Counted from the first letter of the stretch, positions 7,762 to 20,304 are shown. The stretch is 64,000 nucleotides of DNA from Pseudomonas delhiensis (GCF_900187975.1 NZ_FZPC01000018.1:62001-126000), one strand, 5' to 3'. The notes: generated by a model from the letters alone, not told the origin. A program made the numbers and translations.

Positions 7762-9045
7762 ATGAGCAAGACTCCGATCGCCCGTGCCGTGGCCATGGCC
7801 GCGCTGGGTTCCAGCTGCATCATCCCCGCCCTGGCTCACGCCGATTTCATCTCGGACAGCAAGGCCAGCGTCGAACTGCGCAACTTCTACTTCAACCGCG
7901 ATTTCCGCACCTCCACCCCGGCCCAGCAGAACAAGGCCGAGGAATGGGCGCAGGGCTTCATCCTGCGCTACGAGTCCGGCTATACCGACGGCACCATCGG
8001 CGTGGGGGTAGACGCCATCGGCATGCTCGGCCTGAAGCTGGATTCCAGTGCGGACCGTACCGGCTCCGGCCTGCTGCCCAAGACCGCCAGCGGCGACGCC
8101 GCCGACGACTACAGCAAGCTGGGCATGACCGCCAAGCTGCGCTACGAGAAGAACACCCTGAAGGTCGGCACCCTGATCCCGAAACTGCCGGTCATCATGC
8201 CCAACGACAGCCGCCTGCTGCCGCAGGTGTTCCTGGGCGGCGCCTTCAACTCCACCCAGCTCGACGGCCTGACCTTCGACGCCGGCCGCCTGAACCAGAC
8301 CAACCTGCGTGACTCCTCCGACTACCAGGAGATGACCATCACCGGCGGCGGCAAGAAGAACATCAGCTTCCGCACCGGCACCACCACCAACGAGTTCGAC
8401 TTCGCCGGCGGCACCTACGCCTGGACCAAGAACTTCAGCACCGGCTACCACTACGGCCAGTTGGAGGACTTCTACAAGCAGCACTTCCTGACCGCGACCT
8501 ACCTGCTGCCGATCACCGAGGGCCAGTCGCTGAAGACCGACTTGCGCTGGGCCAAGTCCACCGACGACGGCAGCAGCAACGTCGACAACAAGGCGCTCAA
8601 CGCCATGTTCACCTACAACCTGGGCTACCACGCCTTCGGCGTCGGCTACCAGAAGATGAGCGGCGACACCGGCTTCGCCTACATCAACGGCGCCGACCCC
8701 TACCTGGTGAACTTCGTCCAGATCAACGACTTCGCCAACAAGGACGAGAAGTCCTGGCAGGCCCGCTACGACTACAACTTCGCCGGCCTCGGCATCCCCG
8801 GCCTGACCTTCATGACCCGCTACATCAAGGGCGACAACATCGACCTGCTGACCACCAGCGGGGAAGGCAAGGAATGGGAACGCGACACCGACGTCGCCTA
8901 CGTCTTCCAGGACGGCGCGCTCAAGGGCTTCGGCGTGAAATGGCGTAACGCGACCACCCGCAGCAACTTCAGCCGCAATACCGCCGCCAGCAACGCCGCG
9001 GACGAGAACCGCCTGATCCTCAGCTACACCATGCCGCTGTGGTGA
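7762..9045 (+). CDS. OprD-family outer membrane porin
   Basis: 427 residues with a signal peptide ending at ALAHA. The mature protein shows OprD-family features: an N-terminal SKASVELRNFYFNRDFR strand, MTAKLRYEKNTLKVGTL, alternating beta-barrel segments, and a C-terminal aromatic residue (PLW), the outer-membrane assembly signal. The family forms 18-stranded channels for amino acids, carboxylates or nitrate. By position it corresponds to OpdQ of PAO1, but orthology was not tested. Its own terminator follows immediately. Confidence 0.92.
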   Translation: MSKTPIARAVAMAALGSSCIIPALAHADFISDSKASVELRNFYFNRDFRTSTPAQQNKAEEWAQGFILRYESGYTDGTIGVGVDAIGMLGLKLDSSADRTGSGLLPKTASGDAADDYSKLGMTAKLRYEKNTLKVGTLIPKLPVIMPNDSRLLPQVFLGGAFNSTQLDGLTFDAGRLNQTNLRDSSDYQEMTITGGGKKNISFRTGTTTNEFDFAGGTYAWTKNFSTGYHYGQLEDFYKQHFLTATYLLPITEGQSLKTDLRWAKSTDDGSSNVDNKALNAMFTYNLGYHAFGVGYQKMSGDTGFAYINGADPYLVNFVQINDFANKDEKSWQARYDYNFAGLGIPGLTFMTRYIKGDNIDLLTTSGEGKEWERDTDVAYVFQDGALKGFGVKWRNATTRSNFSRNTAASNAADENRLILSYTMPLW

Positions 9046-9081
9046 CAGTGCGCTGAAGGAAGACACCGCTCCTATGGTTTG

Positions 9082-9108
9082 AGCCCCGCCATCCGGCGGG
9101 GCTTTTTT
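9082..9108 (+). terminator. Intrinsic terminator of the OprD-family gene
   Basis: Perfect stem AGCCCCGCC-ATCC-GGCGGGGCT followed by six T, 37 bp after the stop codon. Confidence 0.92.
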
Positions 9109-9641
9109 ATACCCGCGGCATACCTGCAGGGCGGATGGCGCCCCAGGCGTTATCCGCCTGATCGCGGACAGAGTCCGCTCCTACAGTTCCCGGCAAGCAC
9201 GGCCGTAGGAGCAACTGTCTCGCGCCCGCGCCGAGATGCTCTTCGTAGGAGCGAGCTTGCTCGCGAACTCTAGCCTCTCGCTCCTCCCTTAACCTTGCCA
9301 TTCCCGCGAACGCGGGAACCCAATGATGTCGGGTTTGGGTGTAGCGCGCCGCTCCGAGTGCTCGGATGTCTCTTGTTTCGCCCCCTCGGGCGAGTCACTT
9401 CTTTCAAACGTCGGGAAGCCGAACCTCAAAGAAGTAACCAAGAAGGCTTGCCCCGCATACGGGCCCGATGGAGCCGGGCTACCCTCACGAACTCCCCCGC
9501 CACGGAGGCCCGCCCCGACAGCACGTCCCTGTGCTGATCGGGGCTCTCGCGACATCCATGTCGCATGACCTCCTGAGCGCCGGTTTCGCTCGGCCTTCTG
9601 AAGGGGCGTTCCGGTGCGCTCGGTTGTTTCTCTGGAAACCC

Positions 9642-9737
9642 GTAGGGCGCATAACGCCTACGGCGTTATCCGCCATCGTCGTCGGGCATCGGTGTTTGGG
9701 CCAATGGCGGATAACCGCGAACGGTTATTCGCCCTAC
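9642..9737. repeat. Shortened REP doublet
   Basis: GTAGGGCGCATAACGCC at the left, GGTTATTCGCCCTAC at the right, as in the 129-bp elements, but the spacer is shorter (96 bp total). Confidence 0.8.
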
Positions 9738-9937
9738 GAGTTTGCCGGCTGACGCTGCGTTATCCGCTTGCTCGGGACAGCCCCCTCTCCCCTCAGGGAG
9801 AGGGTTGGGGAGAGGGAGCGGACTTCGCCCACGCACCTCTGCCACCTCTTACGCCGCCCCCCTCCCTAACCCTCCCCCGCAAGCGGGAGAGGGAACCGTC
9901 CGGCGCGGGGCGAAACCACAAAGCTCCAGGGCTCTCC

Positions 9938-9970
9938 GTAGGGCGCATAACGCCTACGGCGTTATCCGCC
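9938..9970. repeat. Single REP (half of a doublet)
   Basis: The 33-bp GTAGGGCGCATAACGCC...GTTATCCGCC end of the doublet, present without its partner. It is repeated in inverse orientation at 54340-54372. Confidence 0.8.
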
Positions 9971-10080
9971 ATGATCGCGGACAAGGTCCTATGGCTCCAG
10001 GAGGCACGAGCGTAGGAGCGGACTCCGTCCGCGATTGGACTCAACGGCCGCGCCGGACGCCGCGGTGGCGCGAACGGCGC

Positions 10081-11289
10081 TCAATCGTGGTTGATCGCCC
10101 CGATCTTGTGGATCGACAGGTCGGCGCCGTAGTACTCCTCTTCCTGGCTCAGGCGGATGCCCACCACCGCCTTGATCCCGCCGTAGACCAGCAGCCCGCC
10201 GGCGAAGGCGATGACGACGCCCAGCACGGTGCCCAGCGCCTGGCTCGCCAGGCTCACCCCGCCCAGGCCGCCCAGGGCCTGCTGGCCGAAGATGCCGCAG
10301 GCGATGCCGCCCCAGGCGCCGCACAGGCCGTGCAGCGGCCATACGCCGAGCACGTCGTCTAGCTTCCAGCGCGTCTGCGCCGCGGTGAACACCCAGACGA
10401 ACAGCGCGCCGGCCACCAGCCCCGTGGCCAATGCGCCGACCGGGTGCATCAGGTCGGAGCCGGCGCACACCGCCACCAGGCCGGCCAGCGGGCCGTTGTG
10501 CAGGAAGCCGGGGTCGTTGCGCCCCACCAGCAGCGAGGCGATGGTGCCACCGACCATGGCCAGCAGCGAGTTCACCGCCACCAGGCCGCTGGCGTGGTCC
10601 AGGGTCTGCGCGCTCATCACGTTGAAGCCGAACCAGCCGACCACCAGGATCCAGGCGCCCAGGGCCAGGAAGGGGATGTTCGACGGCGCGAAGGCCACCA
10701 GCCGGCCCTCGCGGTAGCGGCCGTTGCGCGGGCCCAGCAGCAGCACCGCGGCCAGCGCCAGCCAGCCGCCGAAGGCGTGCACCACCACGGAGCCGGCGAA
10801 GTCATGGAAGGGTGCGCCGAACTTCAGGGCCAGCCAGGCCTGCAGGCCGTGGTTGCCGTTCCACGCCATGCCCTCGAAGAAGGGGTAGACGAAGGCCACG
10901 ATCAACGCCGTGGCGCACAGCTGCGGGGCGAACCGGGCGCGCTCTGCGATGCCCCCGGAAATGATCGCGGGGATGGCGGCGGCGAAGGTCAGCAGGAAGA
11001 AGAACTTGACCAGCGCATAGCCGTTCTCCGCGCTCAGCTCGCTGGCCGGCTTGAGGAAATCCACGCCGTAGGCGATCCAGTAGCCGATGAAGAAGTACGC
11101 AAGGCAGGACACGGCGAAGTCCGAGAGGATCTTCGACAAGGCGTTGACCTGGTTCTTCAGGCGCACCGTGCCGACCTCGAGGAAGGCGAAGCCGGCGTGC
11201 ATGGCCAGCACCATCACGGCGCCCAGCAGGATGAACAGGGTATTGGAACCGTGGATCAGGGTTTCCACGGCACTGTTGAGGTTTTCCAT
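10081..11289 (-). CDS. amt: Ammonium transporter (Amt/MEP/Rh family)
   Basis: 402 residues, eleven predicted membrane helices. The twin pore histidines are visible in SVVVHAFGG and VWPLHGLCG. The conserved Asp-containing segment is PFHDFAGS and the family signature DFAGSVVVH is intact. The C-terminal tail ends in SIHKIGAI, as in many pseudomonad Amt proteins. It imports ammonium across the inner membrane. No glnK/PII gene lies beside it, unlike the usual glnK-amtB pair. A sigma-54-type promoter ~260 bp upstream fits nitrogen control. Confidence 0.95.
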   Translation of the reverse strand: MENLNSAVETLIHGSNTLFILLGAVMVLAMHAGFAFLEVGTVRLKNQVNALSKILSDFAVSCLAYFFIGYWIAYGVDFLKPASELSAENGYALVKFFFLLTFAAAIPAIISGGIAERARFAPQLCATALIVAFVYPFFEGMAWNGNHGLQAWLALKFGAPFHDFAGSVVVHAFGGWLALAAVLLLGPRNGRYREGRLVAFAPSNIPFLALGAWILVVGWFGFNVMSAQTLDHASGLVAVNSLLAMVGGTIASLLVGRNDPGFLHNGPLAGLVAVCAGSDLMHPVGALATGLVAGALFVWVFTAAQTRWKLDDVLGVWPLHGLCGAWGGIACGIFGQQALGGLGGVSLASQALGTVLGVVIAFAGGLLVYGGIKAVVGIRLSQEEEYYGADLSIHKIGAINHD

Positions 11290-11547
11290 GAATCAGGCAG
11301 CCCCGGATCAGACCGAAAAAGCACCAAAACAGCTCATCGCCCCGGCGCGCCGCACCAGCATGAAGCGCAGGCGCACCGATAAGGTCCAGCCCCCTGCTCC
11401 ACACGGCACACGAGGGCGCGGAGGGGCACCTCTGTTTTTTTGATTTTTCTTTTGTCTTTCAGTTGGTTAATGGATTTTCCGGCGGTCTTCGGACGTCCCT
11501 GAACGCCCCCGTCTGGGGCACTCGCACCGGATGACGCACCACGGCGT

Positions 11548-11563
11548 TGCAAGCGGCATACCA
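11548..11563 (-). promoter_or_regulatory. Candidate sigma-54 promoter for amt
   Basis: On the minus strand TGGTAT-GCCGC-TTGCA matches TGGYAYRNNNNTTGC with exact -24 GG / -12 GC spacing. The predicted start near 11536 leaves a ~245-nt leader before amt. A TGCACC half-site of NtrC type lies directly upstream (11564-11569). The fit to a nitrogen-scavenging transporter supports it, but the start site is not shown. Confidence 0.55.
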
Positions 11564-11651
11564 TGCACCCGACGGGCGAAGCGGCGCAGACTGGTCTTCA
11601 CTGAACGGGCCTGAGTCCTGCTCTGCGTCGCCGCTTCGCCGTCGATTTATG

Positions 11652-11680
11652 GGAAACTTCCCAACGCCCTGGGGCTCAGA
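11652..11680 (+). promoter_or_regulatory. Candidate AlgU (sigma-E type) promoter for the DUF883 operon
   Basis: GGAAACTT (11652-11659) and TCAGA (11676-11680) are separated by 16 bp, close to the AlgU consensus GAACTT-N16-TCTGA. The predicted start is about 30 bp upstream of the DUF883 ATG. The genes downstream are of a stress-linked type, which supports the call. Confidence 0.5.
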
Positions 11681-11717
11681 AACCAGTGAACCCCTCGCAA
11701 ACACAAGGAGCCTCACA

Positions 11718-12035
11718 ATGCCCCGCAAGAGCACCGCGAATACCACCAAGGACGAGCTGCTGGCCGAGTTCCAGGCCCTGGTGGCCGACACCGAGAAACT
11801 CCTGCAGACCTCCGCGGAACTGGCCGGCGAGGAAGCCGATGCCCTGCGCGAACAGCTGCGCTCCGGACTGGGCCGGGCCCGCGAACGCATCGACGCCGCG
11901 CAGAGCGCCGTGCGCGACCAGGGCCGCGCCGCGGTGGACGCCACCGAGGACTATGTCGGCGAGCATCCCTGGCAGGCCGTGGGCCTGGCCGCGGGCGTCG
12001 GCTTCCTGCTCGGCCTGCTGGTCGGGCGGCGCTGA
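11718..12035 (+). CDS. DUF883 family protein (ElaB/YqjD-like)
   Basis: 105 residues. A charged amphipathic helical region (about residues 10-80, with ARERIDAAQSAVRDQG) is followed by EHPWQAVGLAAGVGFLLG, a C-terminal membrane anchor ending in GRR. This is the layout of E. coli YqjD/ElaB, tail-anchored inner-membrane proteins reported to bind ribosomes in stationary phase. Start chosen at the ATG with AAGGAG upstream, which leaves the predicted AlgU promoter just in front. First gene of a three-gene operon matching E. coli yqjD-yqjE-yqjK. Confidence 0.9.
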   Translation: MPRKSTANTTKDELLAEFQALVADTEKLLQTSAELAGEEADALREQLRSGLGRARERIDAAQSAVRDQGRAAVDATEDYVGEHPWQAVGLAAGVGFLLGLLVGRR

Positions 12036-12038
12036 CCG

Positions 12039-12422
12039 ATGAGCGACGCCAAGGACGCCCCGCCACACCAGGGCCCTTCCGTGCGGCGCTTCGGCGCCGC
12101 ACTGCTGGGCCTGCTGCATGGCCACGTCGAACTCTTCGGCCTGGAGCTGCAGGAGCAGAAGAGCCGTACCCTGGCGCTGCTGCTGTTCGCCGGGCTGGCG
12201 TTGCTGTTCGCCCTGCTGCTGATACTGGGCCTGTCGCTGCTGGTGCTGGTGCTGTTCTGGGACAGCGACCGGCTGGCCGCCGTGCTCGGCCTGTGCGCCT
12301 TCTATGCGCTGGGCGGCGGGCTGTGCGCCTGGCGCCTGTACCAGCTGGTGGACGACGACAGCTCGCCATTCAGCGCCACCCTGGAAGAACTGGCCCGTGA
12401 CCGGGAGCAACTGCTGCCATGA
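12039..12422 (+). CDS. Phage-holin-family / YqjE-like inner membrane protein
   Basis: 127 residues with two strong membrane segments (LALLLFAGLALLFALLLIL and LAAVLGLCAFYALGGGLCAW) flanked by charged ends. The HVELFGLELQEQKSR segment before the first helix is characteristic of YqjE-type (PF07332) proteins. It begins 3 bp after the DUF883 stop and its stop overlaps the next start (ATGA). Despite the Pfam holin-like name there is no lysis gene nearby. An envelope stress role with its operon partners is more likely. Confidence 0.85.
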   Translation: MSDAKDAPPHQGPSVRRFGAALLGLLHGHVELFGLELQEQKSRTLALLLFAGLALLFALLLILGLSLLVLVLFWDSDRLAAVLGLCAFYALGGGLCAWRLYQLVDDDSSPFSATLEELARDREQLLP

Positions 12423-12772
12423 GTGAACTGCCGCAACTCTCCCCCCGCCCCACGCGGCGGGAACTGCGCAAGGCGGTGCTGCGCCTGCGCCTGGAAGTCC
12501 AGCGCCAGCAGCTGCGCCAGGAAAGCGAGAAGCTCCTGCAGCCGCTGCGCCAGGCCCGCGACCTGGGCCAGGGCGTGCGCCAGCAACTGCGCGGCGGCGC
12601 CTCGCTGTGGGCCGCCGGCGGCGCGGCGGCCGCGGCCGCCCTGATGCTGCGCCGCAAACGCGGCCTGGTGCGCCTGCTGCGCCTGGCCATCGTGCTCGCG
12701 CCGCTGCTGCTGAAGCTGCGCCAGCCGGCCGCGGGCAGCCCGGAGAAGCCGTCGGCGGGCCAGGGCGGCTGA
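12419..12772 (+). CDS. YqjK-like small membrane-associated protein
   Basis: 117 residues: an Arg/Gln-rich coiled N-terminal half (LRLEVQRQQLRQESEKLLQ), an Ala/Gly hydrophobic stretch (WAAGGAAAAAALML), then a second hydrophobic stretch rich in Leu/Arg. Position as third gene after DUF883 and YqjE-type genes identifies it as YqjK-like, since sequence conservation in this family is weak. It is translationally coupled to the preceding gene. Molecular function is unknown. Confidence 0.75.
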   Translation: MSELPQLSPRPTRRELRKAVLRLRLEVQRQQLRQESEKLLQPLRQARDLGQGVRQQLRGGASLWAAGGAAAAAALMLRRKRGLVRLLRLAIVLAPLLLKLRQPAAGSPEKPSAGQGG

Positions 12773-12845
12773 GCGCCCTGGCTACATTCTTGCTAGGAGG
12801 CAATCCCGGGCCGGCGGCAACGCCCTCCCTTCCCCTTCACTAAGG

Positions 12846-14018
12846 ATGTGTCCCTTGATCGACGGGCAACCGATCGCCTGCTTCCAGCCTTTCATCGATA
12901 CCGCCACCGGCCTGATCGCCGGGGTCGAGGCTCTCGGCCGGATGCGCCAGGCCGACGGCCAGTTGCTCTCGGTGGGCCCGCTGTTCGTCGATCCGAAGAT
13001 TCCCCCGGCGACCTTGCGCCGCCTCGACCGGCAGATCCGCGACGACGCCCTGGCGCGCCTGCCGGAAGCGCCCGCGGACTGGTTCCTCAGCCTGAACATC
13101 TCGCCGCGCTGGATCAGCCGGCTGCGCCCCAACCAGCCGCTGCCCAGCCTCAAGCAACTGCAGCAGCACGGCGTCGACCCGCACCGGGTGGTCTTCGAGA
13201 TCACCGAACTGGGCGGCGGCAACCAGCGCCTGCCCGAGGTGGTGGCGCGCTACCGCGAGGCCGGGGCGCGCATCGCCATCGACGACTTCGGCGCCGGCTA
13301 CTCCCAGCTCGACCGCGTCCTGGCGCTGCAGCCGGACATCCTCAAGCTGGACATGCGCCTGTTCCAGCAGGCGGCCCGTGGCGGCCCCAGCGGCGAGGTG
13401 GTCAAGGCCCTGGCGCAGATGGCCGAGAAGACCGGCTGCTGGATCATCGCCGAAGGAGTGGAGACCGAGGCGGAACTGGACTTCGCCCTGGAGTGCGGCG
13501 CGCGCTTCGTCCAGGGCTACCTGTTCGCCCGCCCGGCCCTGGACTTCCCCGCCAGCGACGCCTACCTCGACGCCTTCGGCCAGTGGCGCGACCGCTACGT
13601 ACAGCGCAAGCTGCAAGAGCGCGCCCGGCTGGTGCAGCTGCGCCAGCAACTGGCCGAACTGGTCGCCAGCCTGCGCCCCTGGGCCGAGGGCGGCGCGCGC
13701 CTGGCCAGCCTGCCCACCCCCGACGCCTTCCCGCGCCTGCTGCGGGTGTACCAGTGCGACCGCCACGGCACGCAGATCTCGCCCAACCTGGAATGGAACG
13801 GCCTGTTCTGGAAGGAGGACCGGCGCTACGTCGGCCACAACTGGTCCTGGCGCCCCTACTTCTACCAGTTGCTCGCCGAGGGCTGGGAAGAACGCCGGCT
13901 GACGCTGTCCAACACCTACCGCGACGCCACCTCCAACCAGTACTGCATGACCGCCGGGCAGTTCATCGACCAGGGCCGCCGCCTGCTGCTGATCGACATC
14001 GACGCCGAAGGCCTGTGA
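12846..14018 (+). CDS. EAL-domain c-di-GMP phosphodiesterase with C-terminal sensory domain
   Basis: 390 residues. The EAL domain comes first (about 1-235) and looks catalytically complete: EAL itself at Glu28, LNISPRW (metal Asn), FEITE, IDDFGAGYSQLD, LKLDM (Lys) and EGVETE. A helical linker and a C-terminal domain of ~150 residues follow (YQCDRHGTQISPN, RPYFYQLL, YRDATSNQYCMTAGQ), resembling the YkuI-type EAL-associated domain. There is no signal peptide or membrane helix, so it is cytosolic. The AAGG lies immediately before the ATG at 12846 with no spacer, so the in-frame TTG at 12855 may be the real start. Confidence 0.88.
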   Translation: MCPLIDGQPIACFQPFIDTATGLIAGVEALGRMRQADGQLLSVGPLFVDPKIPPATLRRLDRQIRDDALARLPEAPADWFLSLNISPRWISRLRPNQPLPSLKQLQQHGVDPHRVVFEITELGGGNQRLPEVVARYREAGARIAIDDFGAGYSQLDRVLALQPDILKLDMRLFQQAARGGPSGEVVKALAQMAEKTGCWIIAEGVETEAELDFALECGARFVQGYLFARPALDFPASDAYLDAFGQWRDRYVQRKLQERARLVQLRQQLAELVASLRPWAEGGARLASLPTPDAFPRLLRVYQCDRHGTQISPNLEWNGLFWKEDRRYVGHNWSWRPYFYQLLAEGWEERRLTLSNTYRDATSNQYCMTAGQFIDQGRRLLLIDIDAEGL

Positions 14019-14087
14019 CAGGCCGCGATTGAGATTGCCGCGGGCAAGGGGTAGCGTTGGCCCCACCACGAGCAATCGGACGAGCGA

Positions 14088-15419
14088 ATGGACTGGCATA
14101 CCCTGCTCCCCCGCGAGCGCCTCGGCAAACCCGTGCACAGCAGCACGGAACTGGGCCGCAGCGCCTTCCACAAGGACCACGACCGCATCATCTTCTCCGG
14201 CGCCTTCCGCCGCCTGGGGCGCAAGACCCAGGTCCACCCGGTGTCGAGCAACGACCACATCCACACGCGCCTGACCCACTCGCTGGAGGTCGGCTGCGTC
14301 GGCCGCTCCCTGGGCATGCGCGTCGGCGAGATGTTGCGCGACGAGCTGCCGGAATGGTGCGACCCCAGCGACCTCGGGGTGATCGTGCAGTCGGCCTGCC
14401 TGGCCCACGACATCGGCAACCCGCCCTTCGGCCACTCCGGCGAGGACGCCATCCGCCACTGGTTCCAGCAGGCCGCCGCGCGCGGCTGGCTCGACGCCAT
14501 GGACGCCGACGAGCGCGCCGACTTCCTCAATTTCGAGGGCAATGCCCAGGGCTTCCGTGTGCTCACCCAGCTGGAGTACCACCAGTTCGACGGCGGCATG
14601 CGCCTGACCTACGCCACCCTCGGCAGCTACCTGAAGTACCCCTGGACCGCGCGCCACGCCGACTCCCTCGGCTACAAGAAGCACAAGTTCGGCTGCTACC
14701 AGAGCGAGCTGCCGCTGCTGGAGCAGATCACCGCGAAGCTGGGCATGCCCAGGCTCGACGACGAGCGCTGGGCACGCCACCCGCTGGTCTACCTGATGGA
14801 GGCGGCGGACGACATCTGCTACGGCCTGATCGACCTGGAAGACGGCCTGGAGATGGAGCTGCTCGACTACCCCGAGGTGGAGGCCCTGCTGCTGGACCTG
14901 GTCGGCGACGACATTCCCGAGACCTATCGCCAGCTCGGCCCCAGCGATTCCCGCCGGCGGCGCCTGGCGATCCTCCGCGGCAAGGCCATCGAGCACCTGA
15001 GCAACGCCGCCGCGCGGGCCTTCGTCGAGCAGAAGCAGGCCCTGCTGGAGGGCGGACTGGGCGGCGACCTGGTGGAGCACATGAGCGGTCCGGCCAAGCG
15101 CTGCGTGCAGCAGGCCAAGGCCCTGGCGCGACAGAAGATCTTCCAGGACAAGCGCAAGACGCTGCACGAGATCGGCGCCTACACCACCCTGGAAATCCTG
15201 CTCAACTCCTTCTGCGGCGCGGCCCTGGAACAGCATGGCGGCCGCAGCCCGTCGTTCAAGAACCAGCGCATCCTCGACCTGCTCGGGCACAACGCCCCCG
15301 ACCCCGACTGGCCGCTGCACAAGGCCTTCCTGCGGGTCATCGACTTCATCGCCGGGATGACCGACAGCTATGCCACCGAAATGGCGCGGGAGATGACCGG
15401 GCGCTCCAGCCCGGTGTGA
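14088..15419 (+). CDS. dgt: Deoxyguanosinetriphosphate triphosphohydrolase-like protein
   Basis: 443 residues with an HD-domain metal site: His64 in [11 protein letters not shown] and His107-Asp108 in [17 protein letters not shown], and a distal Asp in [12 protein letters not shown]. The N-terminal [11 protein letters not shown] and [10 protein letters not shown] segments are diagnostic of Dgt. The family hydrolyses dNTPs to deoxynucleosides and triphosphate and so trims the dNTP pool. Length matches the Dgt type-2 subfamily. PAO1 has a dgt-like gene next to rocS2 in the same place, as I recall. Confidence 0.92.
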   Translation: MDWHTLLPRERLGKPVHSSTELGRSAFHKDHDRIIFSGAFRRLGRKTQVHPVSSNDHIHTRLTHSLEVGCVGRSLGMRVGEMLRDELPEWCDPSDLGVIVQSACLAHDIGNPPFGHSGEDAIRHWFQQAAARGWLDAMDADERADFLNFEGNAQGFRVLTQLEYHQFDGGMRLTYATLGSYLKYPWTARHADSLGYKKHKFGCYQSELPLLEQITAKLGMPRLDDERWARHPLVYLMEAADDICYGLIDLEDGLEMELLDYPEVEALLLDLVGDDIPETYRQLGPSDSRRRRLAILRGKAIEHLSNAAARAFVEQKQALLEGGLGGDLVEHMSGPAKRCVQQAKALARQKIFQDKRKTLHEIGAYTTLEILLNSFCGAALEQHGGRSPSFKNQRILDLLGHNAPDPDWPLHKAFLRVIDFIAGMTDSYATEMAREMTGRSSPV

Positions 15420-15807
15420 GGCCCGGTTCCGTCGCGGCCGCGACGAAATCTCGGCACTGGGCCTAATGCCGTTCATTTAAGCGATGCTTTGAGTTGGCGA
15501 AGGCAGGAGCGTAGGGCGCATGACCTACACCGCCATCCGTGCCACTGGGATTTCCGGCGTGGCCGGTGAGCCCAATCGCGGACGGAGTCTCTGCGACCGT
15601 GCTCGACCGCAGGGCGAATAACCGTTCGCGGTTATCCGCCCTGCGGGCCATTCGGCGTTCGGCGTCAACCTGTAGGAGCGGGCCCTGCCCGCGATTTCGC
15701 GCGCAGGGCGCGCTCCTACAGGGAGTGATGTGGGTAGGGTGGCGTAGGAGGCGGACTCTGTCCGCGATTCGGCTGGGCTCCCGAACCACGCCATGAGCCC
15801 AAATGAA
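15420..15807. other. Intergenic repeat block between dgt and the hybrid kinase
   Basis: No gene is seen. The block holds a GC-rich stretch containing TTCCGGCGTGGCCGGTGA, a single REP (15610-15642, CAGGGCGAATAACCG...ATCCGCCCTG), a 48-bp GTAGGAGCG palindrome (15672-15719) and a lone GTAGGAG element near 15746. The same order of pieces recurs at about 54118-54457, also leading into a matching terminator. Confidence 0.7.
15672..15719. repeat. 48-bp GTAGGAGCG palindromic REP doublet
   Basis: GTAGGAGCGGGCCCTGCCCG...CGCGCTCCTAC, with inward-facing GTAGGAGCG ends. An identical 48-bp copy is at 54240-54287. Confidence 0.85.
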
Positions 15808-15841
15808 AAATGCCGTTTCTCCCAGACGGAGAAACGGCATC
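15808..15841 (-). terminator. Intrinsic terminator of the hybrid kinase gene
   Basis: On the minus strand ATGCCGTTTCTCC-GTCTGG-GAGAAACGGCAT is followed by TTTTCATT, 10 bp after the stop at 15851. Near-identical stem-loop to that at 54457-54497. Confidence 0.85.
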
Positions 15842-15850
15842 CTTACGGCC

Positions 15851-19579
<3,729 letters not shown>

Positions 19580-19580
19580 C

Positions 19581-20207
19581 TCAGACCAGTGCGTTGCGCT
19601 TGGCGAACTCGATCAGGTCGACCAGCGAATGGGCATTGAGCTTCAGCAGCAGGCGCGTCTTGTAGGTGCTGACGGTCTTGTTGCTGATGAACATCTGCTC
19701 GGAGATGTCCTTGTTCGAATAACCATTGGCCAGGTATTGCAATACCGACATTTCCCGGTCGGACAGCCGCTGGATGAGTTCATGGTCGTCCATGCTGCCG
19801 TTGTTCTTGCGCGCCGGCCGCACGGCGGTGCTGGGGAAATAGTTGTACCCGGCGATCACCGCGTTGACCGCGCTGATCAGTTCGGCCAGCCCGCCCTGCT
19901 TGCAGACGAACCCGGATGCCCCGGCCTGCATGCAGCGCATGGCATAGAGCGAGGCGCTCTGGCCGGTCAGCACGAGAATTTTCAGAGGCAGGTTGAACGC
20001 GGTCAGGCGGCTGATGACCTCGAGCCCGTCCAGCTTGGGGATGCCGATGTCCAGCACCACCAGCTCCGGCAGCAGATCCTTCACCAGGGACAGGGCGTCC
20101 ACGCCGTTGTCGGTCTCCCCGATGATGGTGTGACCTTCCTTTTCCAGCAGGACGCGCATTGCCATCCGTATTACCGGATGGTCATCAACAATAAGAACCT
20201 TGCTCAA
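19581..20207 (-). CDS. rocA2: LuxR/FixJ-type response regulator (RocA2-like)
   Basis: 208 residues. The receiver domain has DD at 8-9 and the phospho-acceptor Asp53 (VVLDIGIPKLDG), with T/K switch residues in VLTGQ and CKQGG. The LuxR-type helix-turn-helix at the C-terminus is LSDREMSVLQYLANGYSNKD...NKTVSTYKTRLLLKL. The Hpt domain of the adjacent kinase should phosphorylate it. It is the first gene of the operon and is divergent from a REC-EAL gene across an AT-rich 283-bp spacer that it may itself bind. By family it is a BvgA/RocA-type activator. Confidence 0.9.
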   Translation of the reverse strand: MSKVLIVDDHPVIRMAMRVLLEKEGHTIIGETDNGVDALSLVKDLLPELVVLDIGIPKLDGLEVISRLTAFNLPLKILVLTGQSASLYAMRCMQAGASGFVCKQGGLAELISAVNAVIAGYNYFPSTAVRPARKNNGSMDDHELIQRLSDREMSVLQYLANGYSNKDISEQMFISNKTVSTYKTRLLLKLNAHSLVDLIEFAKRNALV

Positions 20208-20304
20208 TTTTCAATCTCCGACAGACTTCCCAAGAGTGCGCCGTAAGATATCGTCTAGGGAATCGGTGTCGAGATTAACTGGGGCCACTTTTAACATCTT
20301 AAGT

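Larger units (their letters stand above)
9109..10080. other. Gene-free kilobase of REP-type repeats
   Basis: No credible gene was seen between the porin terminator and the end of amt. The stretch is a patchwork of palindromic elements. GTAGGAGCG-type REPs are at 9245-9268 and 10012-10035. One shortened REP doublet is at 9642-9737 and a single REP at 9938-9970. Purine/pyrimidine-mirrored segments built on CCCTCTCCC...GGGAGAGGG lie at about 9781-9896. A segment at 9300-9600 has short open frames but no ribosome binding site or recognisable product. Confidence 0.7.

Noticed and set aside
9295-9568. Overlapping short open frames in the repeat-rich region
   Set aside because: They fall in repeat sequence, with no start signal and no domain.
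12039-12422. Phage holin suggested by the family name
   Set aside because: It sits in a yqjD-yqjE-yqjK-type operon with no endolysin or phage genes, so a lysis role is not supported.
12840-15476. A ~880-codon minus-strand frame opposite the EAL and dgt genes
   Set aside because: It covers two recognisable genes and has biased shadow composition.
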